Shown here: in pieces, positions 48,539-59,520 of the stretch
Position numbering within the stretch: the first letter of the stretch is position 1
Layout: each line of letters starts with the position of its first letter
Assembly (NCBI GenBank): GCA_045837725.1
Contig: JBEWZL010000066.1
Span: 310,001 to 374,000 of the forward strand
Direction of reading: 5' to 3'
DNA: 64,000 bases
Origin: Vermamoeba vermiformis
Taxonomy: Eukaryota; Tubulinea; Echinamoebida
The notes under the pieces: model-generated
What the model was told of the DNA's origin: nothing
Database searches by the model: none
Seen by the model: the letters and a program-made list of their open reading frames with translations, nothing else
Translations under genes and position numbers: made by a program

Positions 48539-51500
48539 TTAAGATCTCAATTCGTCATAAGCGAACTTGAGCTCGTGCAACAATGGTGCAGGGAATTCTT
48601 TGCCTAAAGTGCTGTAGTATCTCTTGATATCTTCGAATTCCTTAGTCCATTCATCAACATCAACCTGCAAGGCCTCATCAACGCTGCTTGTAGGCACATC
48701 AAGTCCACGCAAGTCGAGCACGGAGGACTCGGGAATCAAGCCGATAGCAGTCTTGTGCAAGCCCTCAGTGAGGGTGTTGGTGGTTCGTTCGTGAATGTAC
48801 TTCAAGATACGCGAGTTCTCGTCGAAACCAGGCCACAAGAAGTTACCCTTCTTGTCCTTTCTGAACCAGTTGACCACAAAGATCTTAGGCATGTTGTAAC
48901 CCAACTGCACTCTGAAGTCGAGCCAGTGTTGCAAGTAGTGGTTGATGTTGTAGCCGAGGAAAGGAGTCATTGAGAACGGTTCACGTTCAACGCCGTTCTT
49001 GCCTTCGACACCAATGACTGAGGCCAAGAAGACACCTTGTTCCCAGTTAGCAGCTTCAGTGACCAAGGGGAAGGCAGTGCTGCGACGGCAACCAAAGATG
49101 AAAGCAGAGATTGGCACACCGTTAGGGTTCTCCCATTCAGGATCAATCACAGGGCATTGAGCGCCAGGAGCAGTGAAGCGAGAGTTGGGGTGAGCAGCAG
49201 GGCGTCCGCAGTCAGGAGTCCACTTTTGACCAGTCCAATCGACCAAGGAAGCAGGAGGTTGTTCAGTCATGCCCTCCCACCAGACATCACCGTCGGGGGT
49301 AACAGCGACGTTGGTGAAGATGGTGTTCTTGCGCAAAGTGGCCATGGCAGACTTGTTGGTCTTGTCAGAGGTACCAGTAGCAACGTCGTAGAAGCCAGCC
49401 TCAGGGTTGATGGCCCAGAGTCTGCCGTCGTCGCCCAAGTGCAACCAAGCAATGTCGTCACCAACGCAACGAACGGTCCAACCAGGAATAGTCGGGACCA
49501 ACATGGCAAGATTGGTCTTACCACAGTTCTTGGGCAAAGCAGCACCGACGTAGATACGCTTGCCTTCAGGGGAAGTGATGCCCAAAATAGCGCAACGTTC
49601 AGCGAACCAACCCTGCTTCTTGCCCATGACAGAGGCAATGCGAACACCGAAGGAGATACGAGAGACAAGGGCGTTAGAACCGAAGCCACTGCCGTAAGAC
49701 ATGACGCTGTAGTTGTCAGTCTCGGTGTCAACAAAGTGAGCGATGACTCTGTTGTCAGGGTTGCAAGGCCAAACAACGTCCTTTCTGGCCAGACTCGAGA
49801 GGAGCACCAACCGAGTGGACGCAAGGCAAGAAGTATTGAGTGTCCTTCAACACGTTCAATACATCAGTGCCCATGCGAGTTTGGACGCGCATGTTGGCCA
49901 CAACGTAGGGCGAGTCAGTGATTTGAACACCGAATCGTGAGTATTGAGAGCCAAGAGGACCCATGCAGAATGGCATGATGTACATGGTACGGCCCTTCAT
50001 GCAGCCCTTGTAGAGGGTCATCATCTTCTCCTTCATCTCCTTAGGATCGGCCCAGTTGTTGACAGGACCAGCCTCCTCAGGAGTCTTGGTGCAGATGTAA
50101 GTGCTGGCGTCAGTGCGGGAAGTGTCGCGAGGATCAGTGCGAACAACGAAGCTGTTAGGTCTCAAGTCGTCGTTCAATCTGTTCATCGTGCCCTTCTCGA
50201 CCATCATGTCGCACAATTGGTCGTACTCTTCTTGTGAGCCAGTGCACCAGTGGACGTGATCGGGTTGCAAGAGAGCTTGCATTTCATCAACCCACTTGAC
50301 GAGCTTGTGGTTGCTAGTAGGAGCAGCAGTAGCAGCCAACAATCTAGCCTCGAGTTCGTCAACGTTGCTAGCGATGGCAGCAGGAAGTCTGGAGCCGAAC
50401 TTGGCGTAGAATTGACGAATATCGGGAATTTCGTCGAGCCACAACTTGGCGTCGACGTGCAAGAGCTTGTGAATGGTGTCCTTGCCAATTTCCAAACCAT
50501 CAACGTCCAAAGCGTCGTGAGTAGGAACGTAGCCGATAGGAGTAGCACGAGCCTTGCCAGTACCATCGACACGCTCGCAGATCCACTTCAAGACACGGCA
50601 GTTCTCGCCAAAACCAGGCCACAAGAACTTGCCCTTCTCTTTCTGGAACCAATTGACGTAGAAGATCTTAGGAGACAAGAAGCCCAAGTTCTTTCTGAAC
50701 TCAGTCCAATGAGCAAAGTAGTCTCCCATGTTGTAACCGCAGAAAGGCAACATCGCAAATGGATCACGACGGACTTGACCAAGCTTGCCTTCAGCAGCGG
50801 CTGTTTGTTCAGATGAGATGATTGAACCCATGAAGACACCTTGTTCCCAAATGAAGGCTTCAGTGACCAAAGGAACGACGCGTTCACGACGACCACCGAA
50901 CAAGATGGCGCAAATGGGGACACCATTAGCGTTCTCCCACTCAGGATCAATCACAGGGCATTGAGAAGCAGGGCAGGTGTAGCGAGAGTTGGGGTGAGCA
51001 GCAGGACGTCCGCAGTCAGGAGTCCACTTTTGACCAGTCCAGTCAATCAGCTCAGCAGGAGGTTGTTTAGTCATGCCTTCCCACCAGACATCACCGTCAG
51101 GAGTCAAACCGACGTTGGTGAAGATGGTGTTTCTGTTGATGGTTTGCATGGCAGAAGCGTTGGAGATGGAAGAGGTACCAGGAGCGACACCGAAGAAACC
51201 ATTCTCAGGGTTGATGGCGTACAATCTGCCGTCATCACCGACGTGTAACCAAGCAATATCGTCACCAACGCAGCGAACTGTCCAGCCAGGAAGTGTGGGC
51301 ACCAACATAGCAAGATTGGTCTTGCCACAAGCTGAAGGGAATGCGGCGGCGATGTAGTACTTGTTGCCTTGAGGAGAGGTCAAGCCCAAGATCAACATGT
51401 GCTCGGCCAACCAGCCTTCTTTTCGGCCCAAAGTAGAAGCGATACGCAAAGAGTAGCACTTCTTGCCGAGCAGAGCGTTACCACCATAGCCACTACCGAA

Positions 51501-54500
51501 CGACATTACTGTCGGGTCTTCAGGGAAGTGAGCGATGACAGTGTTGTCAGGATCGCAAGGCCATTGGACATCCTTCTCGCCAGCCTTGAGAGGCTTGCCG
51601 ACAGAGTGCAAGCAAGGCAAGAAGAACTTGCTTTCGTCCATAATGTTGAGGACCTTGATACCGATACGGGTCATGATCTTCATATTCACGACGACGTAAG
51701 GAGAGTCGGAGATCTCGACACCAAACTTGGAGTAAGGCGAACCGATGGGACCCATGCAGTAAGGAATGACGTACATCGTACGACCCTTCATGCATCCGTC
51801 GAACAACTTGTTCAAACGTTCCTTCATCTCCTTAGGATCAGCCCAGTTGTTGGTCGGTCCAGCGTCGTCCTTGTCCTTCGTGCAAATGAAGGTCTTGGAC
51901 TCGACACGAGCAACGTCGCGAGGATCAGAGCGAGCCAAGTAGCAGTTGGGCTTGTACTTGGGGTTGAGAGCAGTGAAGGTGCCTTGCTTGACCATCAAGT
52001 GGCACATTTCGTCGTACTCTTCTTCAGTACCAGTGCACCAGTGAACACGGTCAGGCTTGGTCATAGCACGAACTTGCTCGACCCATTCAATCAACTTCTT
52101 GTTGTTAGTTGGAGGTGGGTGTTCAGTACCGATCTTCAATCTCTTCTCCAACTCGAACATTTCTTGCATCAACGATTGAGGAATGCGAGTTCCGAAAGTA
52201 GCGTAGAAGTTGCGAATAGACTCAATTTCTTGCATCCATTCTTGGCATTCGACTTCAGTCAACTTGGCGAGGGCGGAGTCAGTGATATCCAAACCGCTAA
52301 CATCGAGAGAGTCGATAGTGGGCACGTGACCGATGGGAGTTCTGGTGCTCTTGGAAGTCGGGTTACGACCAATACGACCGCAGATCCATTTCAAGACACG
52401 GGAGTTTTCACCAAAGCCAGGCCACAAGAATTGACCGTTCTCGTCCTTTCTGAACCAGTTGACGTAGAAGATCTTAGGACTGTTGTAACCAGTGAATTTT
52501 CTGAAGTCCAACCAGTGCTTGAAGTAGTCTGCCATGTTGTAACCGCAGAAAGGCAACATCGCAAATGGATCACGACGAACTTGACCAAGCTTGCCTTCAG
52601 CAGCAGCTGTTTGTTCAGATGAGATGATTGAGCCCAAGAAAACACCGTGTTGCCAAGTGAAGGCTTCGAGAACGAGAGGAACCAAAGAGTTACGGCGACC
52701 TCCGAAGATGATTGCGGAGACAGGAACACCGTTGGGGTTCTCCCATTCAGGATCAATCACAGGGCATTGAGCAGCGGGAGTGGTGTAACGAGAGTTGGGG
52801 TGAGCAGCGGGGCGGCCACAGCCAGGAGTCCACTTTTGACCGGTCCAATCGATTAACTCAGCAGGAGGCTGCTTGGACATGCCTTCCCACCAGACATCAC
52901 CGTCAGGGGTCAAACCAACGTTGGTGAAGATAGTGTTCTTCTTGATGGTTCTCATAGCAGAGCTGTTGGTGTGTTCTGAAGTACCAGGAGCGACACCGAA
53001 GAAACCGTTCTCAGGGTTGATGGCACGGAGAGTACCATCGTTAGCGACGTGCAACCAAGCAATATCGTCACCAACGCAGCGAACTGTCCAACCAGGAAGT
53101 GTGGGCACCAACATAGCAAGATTGGTTTTGCCACAAGCTGAAGGGAATGCAGCGACGACGTAATGTTTAGCACCTTGAGGCGAAGTCAAGCCCAAGATCA
53201 ACATGTGTTCAGCCAACCAGCCTTCTTTTCGGCCCATAGTTGAGGCAATACGCAAAGAGTAACACTTCTTGCCGAGCAGAGCGTTACCACCATAGCCACT
53301 ACCGAATGACATAACTGAAGGTTCTTCAGGGAAGTGAGCAATGACAGTGTTGTCGGGGTTGCAAGGCCAAGAAACGTCTTGTTGTCCAGGTTGCAAAGGA
53401 GAGCCGACGGAGTGCAAGCAAGGCAAGAAAGCTTGATCACCCATGTAAGTCAAGACCTTGGTACCAATACGGGTCATGATCTTCATGTTCACGACGACAT
53501 AAGGAGAGTCGGAGATTTCGACACCATAGCGAGAGTAGGGAGAGCCAAGAGGACCCATGCAGTAAGGAATGACGTACATTGTACGACCCTTCATGCATCC
53601 GTCGAACAACTTGTTCAAACGTTCCTTCATTTCTTGCGGATCCATCCAGTTGTTGGTTGGTCCGGCGTCGTCCTTGGTCTTGGAGCAGATCCAAGTCTTG
53701 GACTCGACACGAGCAACGTCGCGAGGATCAGAGCGAGCCAAGTAACTGTTAGGTCTGAGTTGGTTGTTCAAAGGAATGAAAGTGCCTTGTTGAACCAAAA
53801 GCGAGCACATTTCGTCGTATTCAGCTTCAGTACCAGTGCACCAATAGACGCGATCCGGCTTGGTCATCTTGCGGACTTGATCGACCCAAGTAACCAAAGC
53901 CCTGTTGGTAGTGGGGACTTGGTCTTCATCCAAATGCAATAATTTGTCTTGTCTCTCCAATTGCTCGTAGAGAGCGGTAGGAACCTTGTGACCGAGAGTG
54001 GAAAAGAAGTTTTTGATTTGAGGAATCTTGCGCAAGAAGAGGTCTCTGTCGACATTGAAGAGCTTGGAAAGAGTATCCACGGAGACTGAAAGACCAGAGG
54101 TATCGAAAGAGCGGATGGTAGGGACGTAGCCAATGGAAGTTCTCTTCGCATCCACTTCACCGTCAATTCGACGGAAGACCCACTTGAAAATGCGCGAGTT
54201 CTCTCCGTAACCAGGCCACAAACGCTTGCCGTTGTCTTGTCTGAACCAGTTCACGACGAAAATCTTTGGGCTGCGAGAAAATACCAGTCGATTAATAACG
54301 CGTCGAAATTTCCGTGGATAGATAGTAAAAATTAGGTTAAAGAGACATACCTGCTGTAACCCAAGAACTCTCTAATCTTAAACCAATGCGAAATGTGGTC
54401 ACCAATGTTGATGCCAGTATAGTTTGACATAGCAAACGGATCTCGATGTTCAGGGACAGTTGTTCCCATAGCCTCGTGTTCATCGACAGCCAAGGTGGAG

Positions 54501-56013
54501 CCCCAGAAGACACCGTGCTTCCAGTTAAAAGCTTCGTATATTAAGGGGTACGTCTCTCTTCTGCGGACACCGAAAACGATGGCAGAAATGGGAACTCCGT
54601 TAGGGTTTTCCCACTCTGAATCAACGACGGGGCATTGAGCCATAGGGCACGTGTAGCGTGAGTTGGGGTGAGCAGCAGGACGACCGCAGTCAGGAGTCCA
54701 CTTTTGACCAGTCCAGTCAATAAGAAGTGGAGGAGGATTGCGTGTCATGCCCTCCCACCAAACGTCACCTTCAGGAGTCAAGGCGCAGTTAGTGAAGATA
54801 GTGTTTCGTTGAATGGTGTCCATAACACCTCTGTTGCTGTAATCGGAAGTGCCTGTATTACAGTAATTCAATTAGTTTTTGTGTGACGAATTCGAATTGT
54901 TGCAAAGTATTGACATACCAGTGGCAATGCCAAAGAAACCAGTCTGTGGGTTGACACCGTAAAGACGGCCGTCGTCACCAACGTTCAACCAAGCAATTTC
55001 AGTGCTGACGCAGCGTTGAGTCCAACCGGGCAAAGTAGGCACCAAGAATGACACGCTAGTTTGACCAGTACCGGCAGGCATGCAAGCGCAAACGTATTTC
55101 TTTTGTCCTTCGGGAGATTTCAAGGCAATGATCGACGAATGAGAAGCCAAAAACTTGGGATTTGACTTGGTCAAGGCAGATCCCATTCGTAAGTTGAGTG
55201 AACGACGAAGCAAAAATCCAAAAGCGGTACCGAAGCCCATCATGTGAGGAATAGGATCATCGGGGAAGTGCGCGAGCCAAACGTTGTCCGGGCTGCAAGG
55301 CCATGGGACGTCGCGTTGGCCGAAGTACAAAGGCATACCGACTGAGTGCAATGAAGGCATGAAAGGTTCATCTTCGCCCATAAGATCTAATACCTATCAT
55401 TTTATGCGTCAATAATTTTATCGGCGCAGTTTTACTGTCACGTTATGAAAATTATTCGGAACTTTTTGCCAGATTCATTCACTAAACAATTCAAAATTTC
55501 TAATATTGGAGTACTTACTCTAGTTCCAACGCGCGCTACTGTTCGTACGTTCATTACGACATAAGGTGAATCAGTAGCGATGACGCCAAACTTGCTCCAT
55601 TGAGATCCGAGTGGTCCCATGCAGAACGGAACAATATACATTGTTCTGCCTTGCATAGAGGCATGGAATAATTTTTCTAATTTAGCCTTCATCTCGTTAG
55701 GCTCCATCCAGTTATTCGTTGGGCCGGCATCTTCTTTGTTATTTGAGCAAATAAAAGTTCTCTCGTCGTACTTGCTGAGATCTCGCGGGTCTGTTCGAGC
55801 CAAGAAAGATCCTGGTCTTAATTTAGGATTGAGGCGAATAAATGTGCCATTCTCGACCATTTTGTTGCAGAGCGTATCTCCTTCTTCTTTGGATCCGGTG
55901 CACCAGTAGACCTGATCGGGCTCGCAAAGCTTTCTTACTTTCTCAACCCATGTGAGTAATTTTACGTGACTAGTAGGAGGTAGTTCCGATTTAGCCCTAT
56001 TGAGATCCGACAT
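48539..56013 (-). CDS. Tetra-domain GTP-type phosphoenolpyruvate carboxykinase
   Basis: PEPCK converts oxaloacetate plus GTP to phosphoenolpyruvate, CO2 and GDP. One gene encodes four consecutive PEPCK domains of about 600 residues: copy 1 about 56013-53950, copy 2 about 53900-52110, copy 3 about 52110-50310, copy 4 about 50310-48539. Each has its own [20 protein letters not shown] and FVVNWF/FYVNWF-type segment. Copies 2 and 3 keep GKKC (metal ligand Lys), AEHMLILG (His), [12 protein letters not shown] (P-loop) and CVGDDIAWL (Asp). Copy 1 has RR for GKK, GTGQTS for ACGKTN and CVSTEIAWL. Copy 4 has NCGKTNLAM and GDDIAWL but VSRIS for GKKC and AERCAIL for AEHMLIL. So the two inner domains look active and the outer two degenerate. 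Introns occur only in copy 1 (about 55518-55394, 54919-54858, 54350-54273). A +1 shift at an A3 run (49792-49794) splits copy 4's start from copy 3. About 2,400 residues. Confidence 0.88.
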
Positions 56014-56875
56014 CCGTTAGTTTTATGCATCCAACCAAACACGGCGTTTTAATCAAGAATAATTGCTTGATACGTGACAATTTATTTACTGCTCAAAGTC
56101 TTAAAAAGGGACTTCCATAAATACCGTCCACGCGAAGTTTCTACTTGGCAATCTTTTCCACCCGAAGAAAATTATTTTAGGCCAAAATCCTTCGCAAATC
56201 CTATTTAATCAAGGGACGCTGGATCAGATCAAAAGATTTGCACCTTTCCGCGCAGATCCGCAGCGTTCTTGAATGGGACGGATTCGCGAGACGATAGGCC
56301 AAAAGTAACTTTGCAAGAAATTGAAACTTTCTTGAACAGAAAAATATGCCGAAGTAGGGTCACGTAATGGTATAAATGATCGTCTAATAAGTAAAAGAGG
56401 AACTGATTGAAAAATTTCGGATCAATTTTCGAAAACGGTAACTATTGTAAACAATTCCAATGAGCGCGATTGTGCTTACCCTTTGCTGGCCTGAGTACGC
56501 GGAGACACTGCCTCGGGCTGGGGGATATTTAAAGAGATAGTAACCTTTGGTTGGTCCATTTGTAGTAGTTACTTCTAGAATGTCAACCAGATTCGATGAA
56601 ACAAATCAACGAGCGATAACTAGACCAGTCGATGACTTGTTATGTTGTTCTATCGAAGAGGAATGTTAAAAACTAAACGTGGAGGTCAAAACTAAACAAT
56701 TGTTTACTGAAAACCGGAACTTTTCGTGAATTTCCAGACGTTTGATTTTTGCTTTGTGAAAGTTTTCGCTAACAAAAACGCAATATTTGGAACGGACGCA
56801 GTCCAGATCGTGTTTCAGTTGACACAACAGAGTTCAAGAATCCGCAATTATATCAAAGTTTACAATCACCCATGG
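56014..56875. other. Divergent promoter region between PEPCK and CBM20-EEP genes
   Basis: About 860 bp between divergent starts. AT-rich with short GATC-rich stretches (e.g. near 56223 and 56255). A plus-strand frame runs through 56726-56875 into the predicted start at 56876. No RNA gene or repeat was recognised. Confidence 0.35.
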
Positions 56876-59287
56876 ATGCAGCAAGTTAGTAATGGTCACG
56901 TTAATCCAAGCTCAGACAACGTTCAGTTAAGTCCTAAGGGTGTCTCTTCGTCAAACAAGCGTGTGTATTCTCGTTTCACGAGAAGAATATTCCTAAGCCG
57001 TAAGTTGTAACGCGGGTGTTATTGATCAATAACTCGTGATCCAGATCGCAACGTTTAACACCTCCTTTACTAAAATTATATTTTTTTCCGAGTCCAGTGA
57101 ATGTCCTCCTGTGCATATCTGCAGTCGCCTTATTGATATTTGGGTTTAGAGACTCGTATCAATTTTTTTATTTATTTTCAAAAAATATATCGAAGATGGA
57201 ACAACACACGAAGCTAACTACCGTAAGGTTTCGTGTCCATTGCGATACTAGATTAGGAGAGCACGTGCACGTAGTCGGAAACCGTCGAGAGCTCGGCAAC
57301 TGGCGACCTACTGCGGCTAATCAGCTCAAGTGGACAGAGCACTCTTGGTGGGAGTCCAAGATTCCTCTTGCGCCTGGAGAGCTCGAGTACAAATATGTTA
57401 TTACAGAAGACCATTCAAATATGGAGCTATTCGAGCAGGGAGATAATAGAACGGCTACTGTTCAAGGCTTAGATGAGGAGACAATCGTCGATGTCTGGAA
57501 CAAAAGAAAGCGTACAGCATCTGCTACATATGATTTCCCAACAACTAGTCAATTACGAGTAAGTAAAGGGTCTGTCGAGGAATATTTTTAAATTTACGCG
57601 GGTATTTTTTCGGATTTCTTGCACGGACTACAGAGGTCTTTGCATAAATTATTTTACCTAATTTTTGCGCAAATAAATTGATGCTCGAATTTTCTAGATT
57701 ATGAGTTTCAACATCCGCTATGACAATCCACATGACGGACCGTTTCAGTGGAAGCATCGTAAAGACAAGGTAAGGACAATTTTGCCGGATTATGAATGTA
57801 CTCATGTTAGTAGGTCGCGAGCATAGTGTCGTTTCATCATGCGGACGTTGCTGGCCTTCAAGAAGCTTTGAGCAATCAAGTAGATGTAAGTTGCACGTCA
57901 GCTGCGAAGGATCCAGAAGCTTGAGGACCCTTCGAGAGGTGTACTTTGGAACGACCTAGAGTTTTCGAATGCACGACGTGCTCTAGAACGGATCCACACC
58001 TTTCTCGAAGATTTTTCAGCTTCTAAACGTTCTGGATGCACCTTCGATTTCTAATTCGACGTTATTCTAGGACCTTGCTAAGGCATTCGGGAATCGGTAC
58101 AAGTATGTCGGCTGGGGTCGTGATGATGGAAGGCGGAACGGAGAATTCGCACCGATATTCTACAGAGCAGATCTGTTCGAGGCAAGTAACGGATCCGAAT
58201 CTCAGCAACAAGCGCTGTCAGATTACTACGCCACTCTATGTAGCAGTCACTTATTCTTTGCGGATAGGTCGAGGAGAGTGGGCTGTTCTGGCTTTCAACA
58301 ACGCCAGATAAGGTCGGATCGTTAAGTTGGCGCAGTTCTTTGCCACGCATCTGCACGTGGGCTCGATTCAAACACAAGTCTATTAAGTAAGTACCCTCAA
58401 ATAGTTAAAAAGCACCCTTTCCTGCGATATGTTCTGCAGATCGACCAAAAAAGCAAAAAAAGCAAAAAAGAAACGACCGCAGGCGGGAGTAACACCCGCA
58501 TCCACTCGCATTGCCAACCGGACAAGTTTGCACTTGAGTTGATGACCCCGAAGGGCCAGACGAGTGCTCTATTATTGAGCTACCACGGTCAAATGTGAAT
58601 TGGCTATTTTAGTCTTATGAGCTGCCTTACCAAATCTGCTGATTTTAATTGTGGGAACAAAATGGGTCTTTCGTAGCCGTCTAATAATCTTCCTTGCGCA
58701 TTTAATTCAATCAATTTAGTTTTCTGTGCCTTAAGCCTTAAATCTTTGTGCACCAAGAGAGATCTTACTAACCGAATTTGTGGATAGAACCGGATCTCCT
58801 TTCCTAGTCTTCAATACACACTTGGATCATATGTCGCAAGAGGCACGTTTAGAAGGCCTCAAGCTTATTCTATCGCGCATAACAACGTTGTCCATGGGCT
58901 TGCCAACGGTGCTGTTGGGCGATTTTAATTCGCCACCACGCGAAGGACTTGTGGACAAGATAACTCAAAGTAATGCTAAACAGTCGTGGGGTAAGTAATG
59001 TGCAAGTATTTTAAGCACTCGAGGAATTTTGTCGACCAAAACTTACATCTGATCCGGATTTGTCTCTAGGAATTCACCTCCAAGACGCTAAAGAGAAGAG
59101 TAAAAACCCGGCTCATGGACCTACTGCTACATTCATCGGATTTCAATTCGAGGCTAATGATTTGATCGATTACATTCTCGTCTCAGAGAATATTACAGTC
59201 GTAAATTACGGTGTACTGACGGATGTGTGGGACAACAACTTTCCACCGTCAGATCATCGCCCGATTGTTGCAGATATCACTTTTTAG
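56876..59287 (+). CDS. Starch-binding CBM20 domain fused to endonuclease/exonuclease/phosphatase (EEP) domain
   Basis: Probable carbohydrate-tethered hydrolase. With the ATG at 56876, the protein begins hydrophilic and basic (SNKRVYSRFTRRIF), then after an intron (57000-57097) has one hydrophobic segment (LLCISAVALLIFGF), suggesting a type II signal anchor. CBM20 follows (57200-57500: VRFRVHCDTRLGEHVHVVGN, RELGNW, LAPGELEYKYVI). The EEP domain comes next: IMSFNIRYDNP, AGLQEA, FNTHLDH, LLGDFNSPP and SDHRPIVADI carry the metal and catalytic residues. A start at 57196 (MEQHTKLTT) would give a soluble cytosolic protein instead. One intron has a GCAAGT donor (58182). The intron 58387-58787 is about 400 bp, far above the local norm, and hosts an antisense tRNA-like gene. 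The substrate (nucleic acid, lipid phosphate or other) is unknown. Confidence 0.8.
58447..58469 (-). terminator. Oligo(T) Pol III-type terminator cluster
   Basis: Just past the 3' end of the tRNA-like gene, the minus strand has three runs of six or seven T separated by GC. The first run starts about five bases downstream of the discriminator position. RNA polymerase III stops at four or more T, so the cluster supports the tRNA-like call. The repeated unit is also a simple-sequence tract. Confidence 0.6.
58475..58589 (-). tRNA. Intron-containing tRNA-like RNA gene (tRNA or tRNA pseudogene), antisense in an intron
   Basis: On the minus strand the sequence folds as a cloverleaf. A 7-bp acceptor stem (ACCGTGG with CTGCGGT, two wobble pairs) is followed by TA, a D stem GCTC/GAGC, an anticodon stem CTCGT/GCGAG, a 5-nt variable region and a T stem GCGGG/CCCGC closing a 7-nt loop. 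About 43 extra bases sit in the anticodon loop, at the usual position of eukaryotic tRNA introns. They contain two ideal hairpins: CCC-TTCG-GGG (UUCG tetraloop) and CAAGT-GCAA-ACTTG (GNRA tetraloop). If canonical, the anticodon would read GGC (Ala), which is unusual for eukaryotes. The T loop (TGTTACT) and D loop (no GG) deviate from consensus, so it may be a diverged tRNA, a tRNA-derived RNA or a pseudogene. Oligo(T) runs follow directly. Confidence 0.55.
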
Positions 59288-59520
59288 AGCCAATGCGATA
59301 TTTGGTCATCGCCGATCGTACGCAAGCGTTCCACACCGCGAATCTGATGATCTACCACTTGGCCAAGAATTTGTAAATAACGGAAATTGTACATAAACAA
59401 CCTACATTTCAACGAGTTTCGAGGCTAAAATTCTTCGTGTTGTGATTCATTCTTTGATTGCGGTCGATGGAAATTTGGACGCGTATATTCCTTTTAAATT
59501 ACGCAACTGAAGTGAACAAC

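Noticed and set aside
49037-52622. Long plus-strand open frames opposite the PEPCK gene (for example 49037-49921 and 51369-52622)
   Set aside because: They repeat at each PEPCK copy as antisense shadows of a strongly codon-biased coding sequence. Their translations show no family features and change frame from copy to copy.
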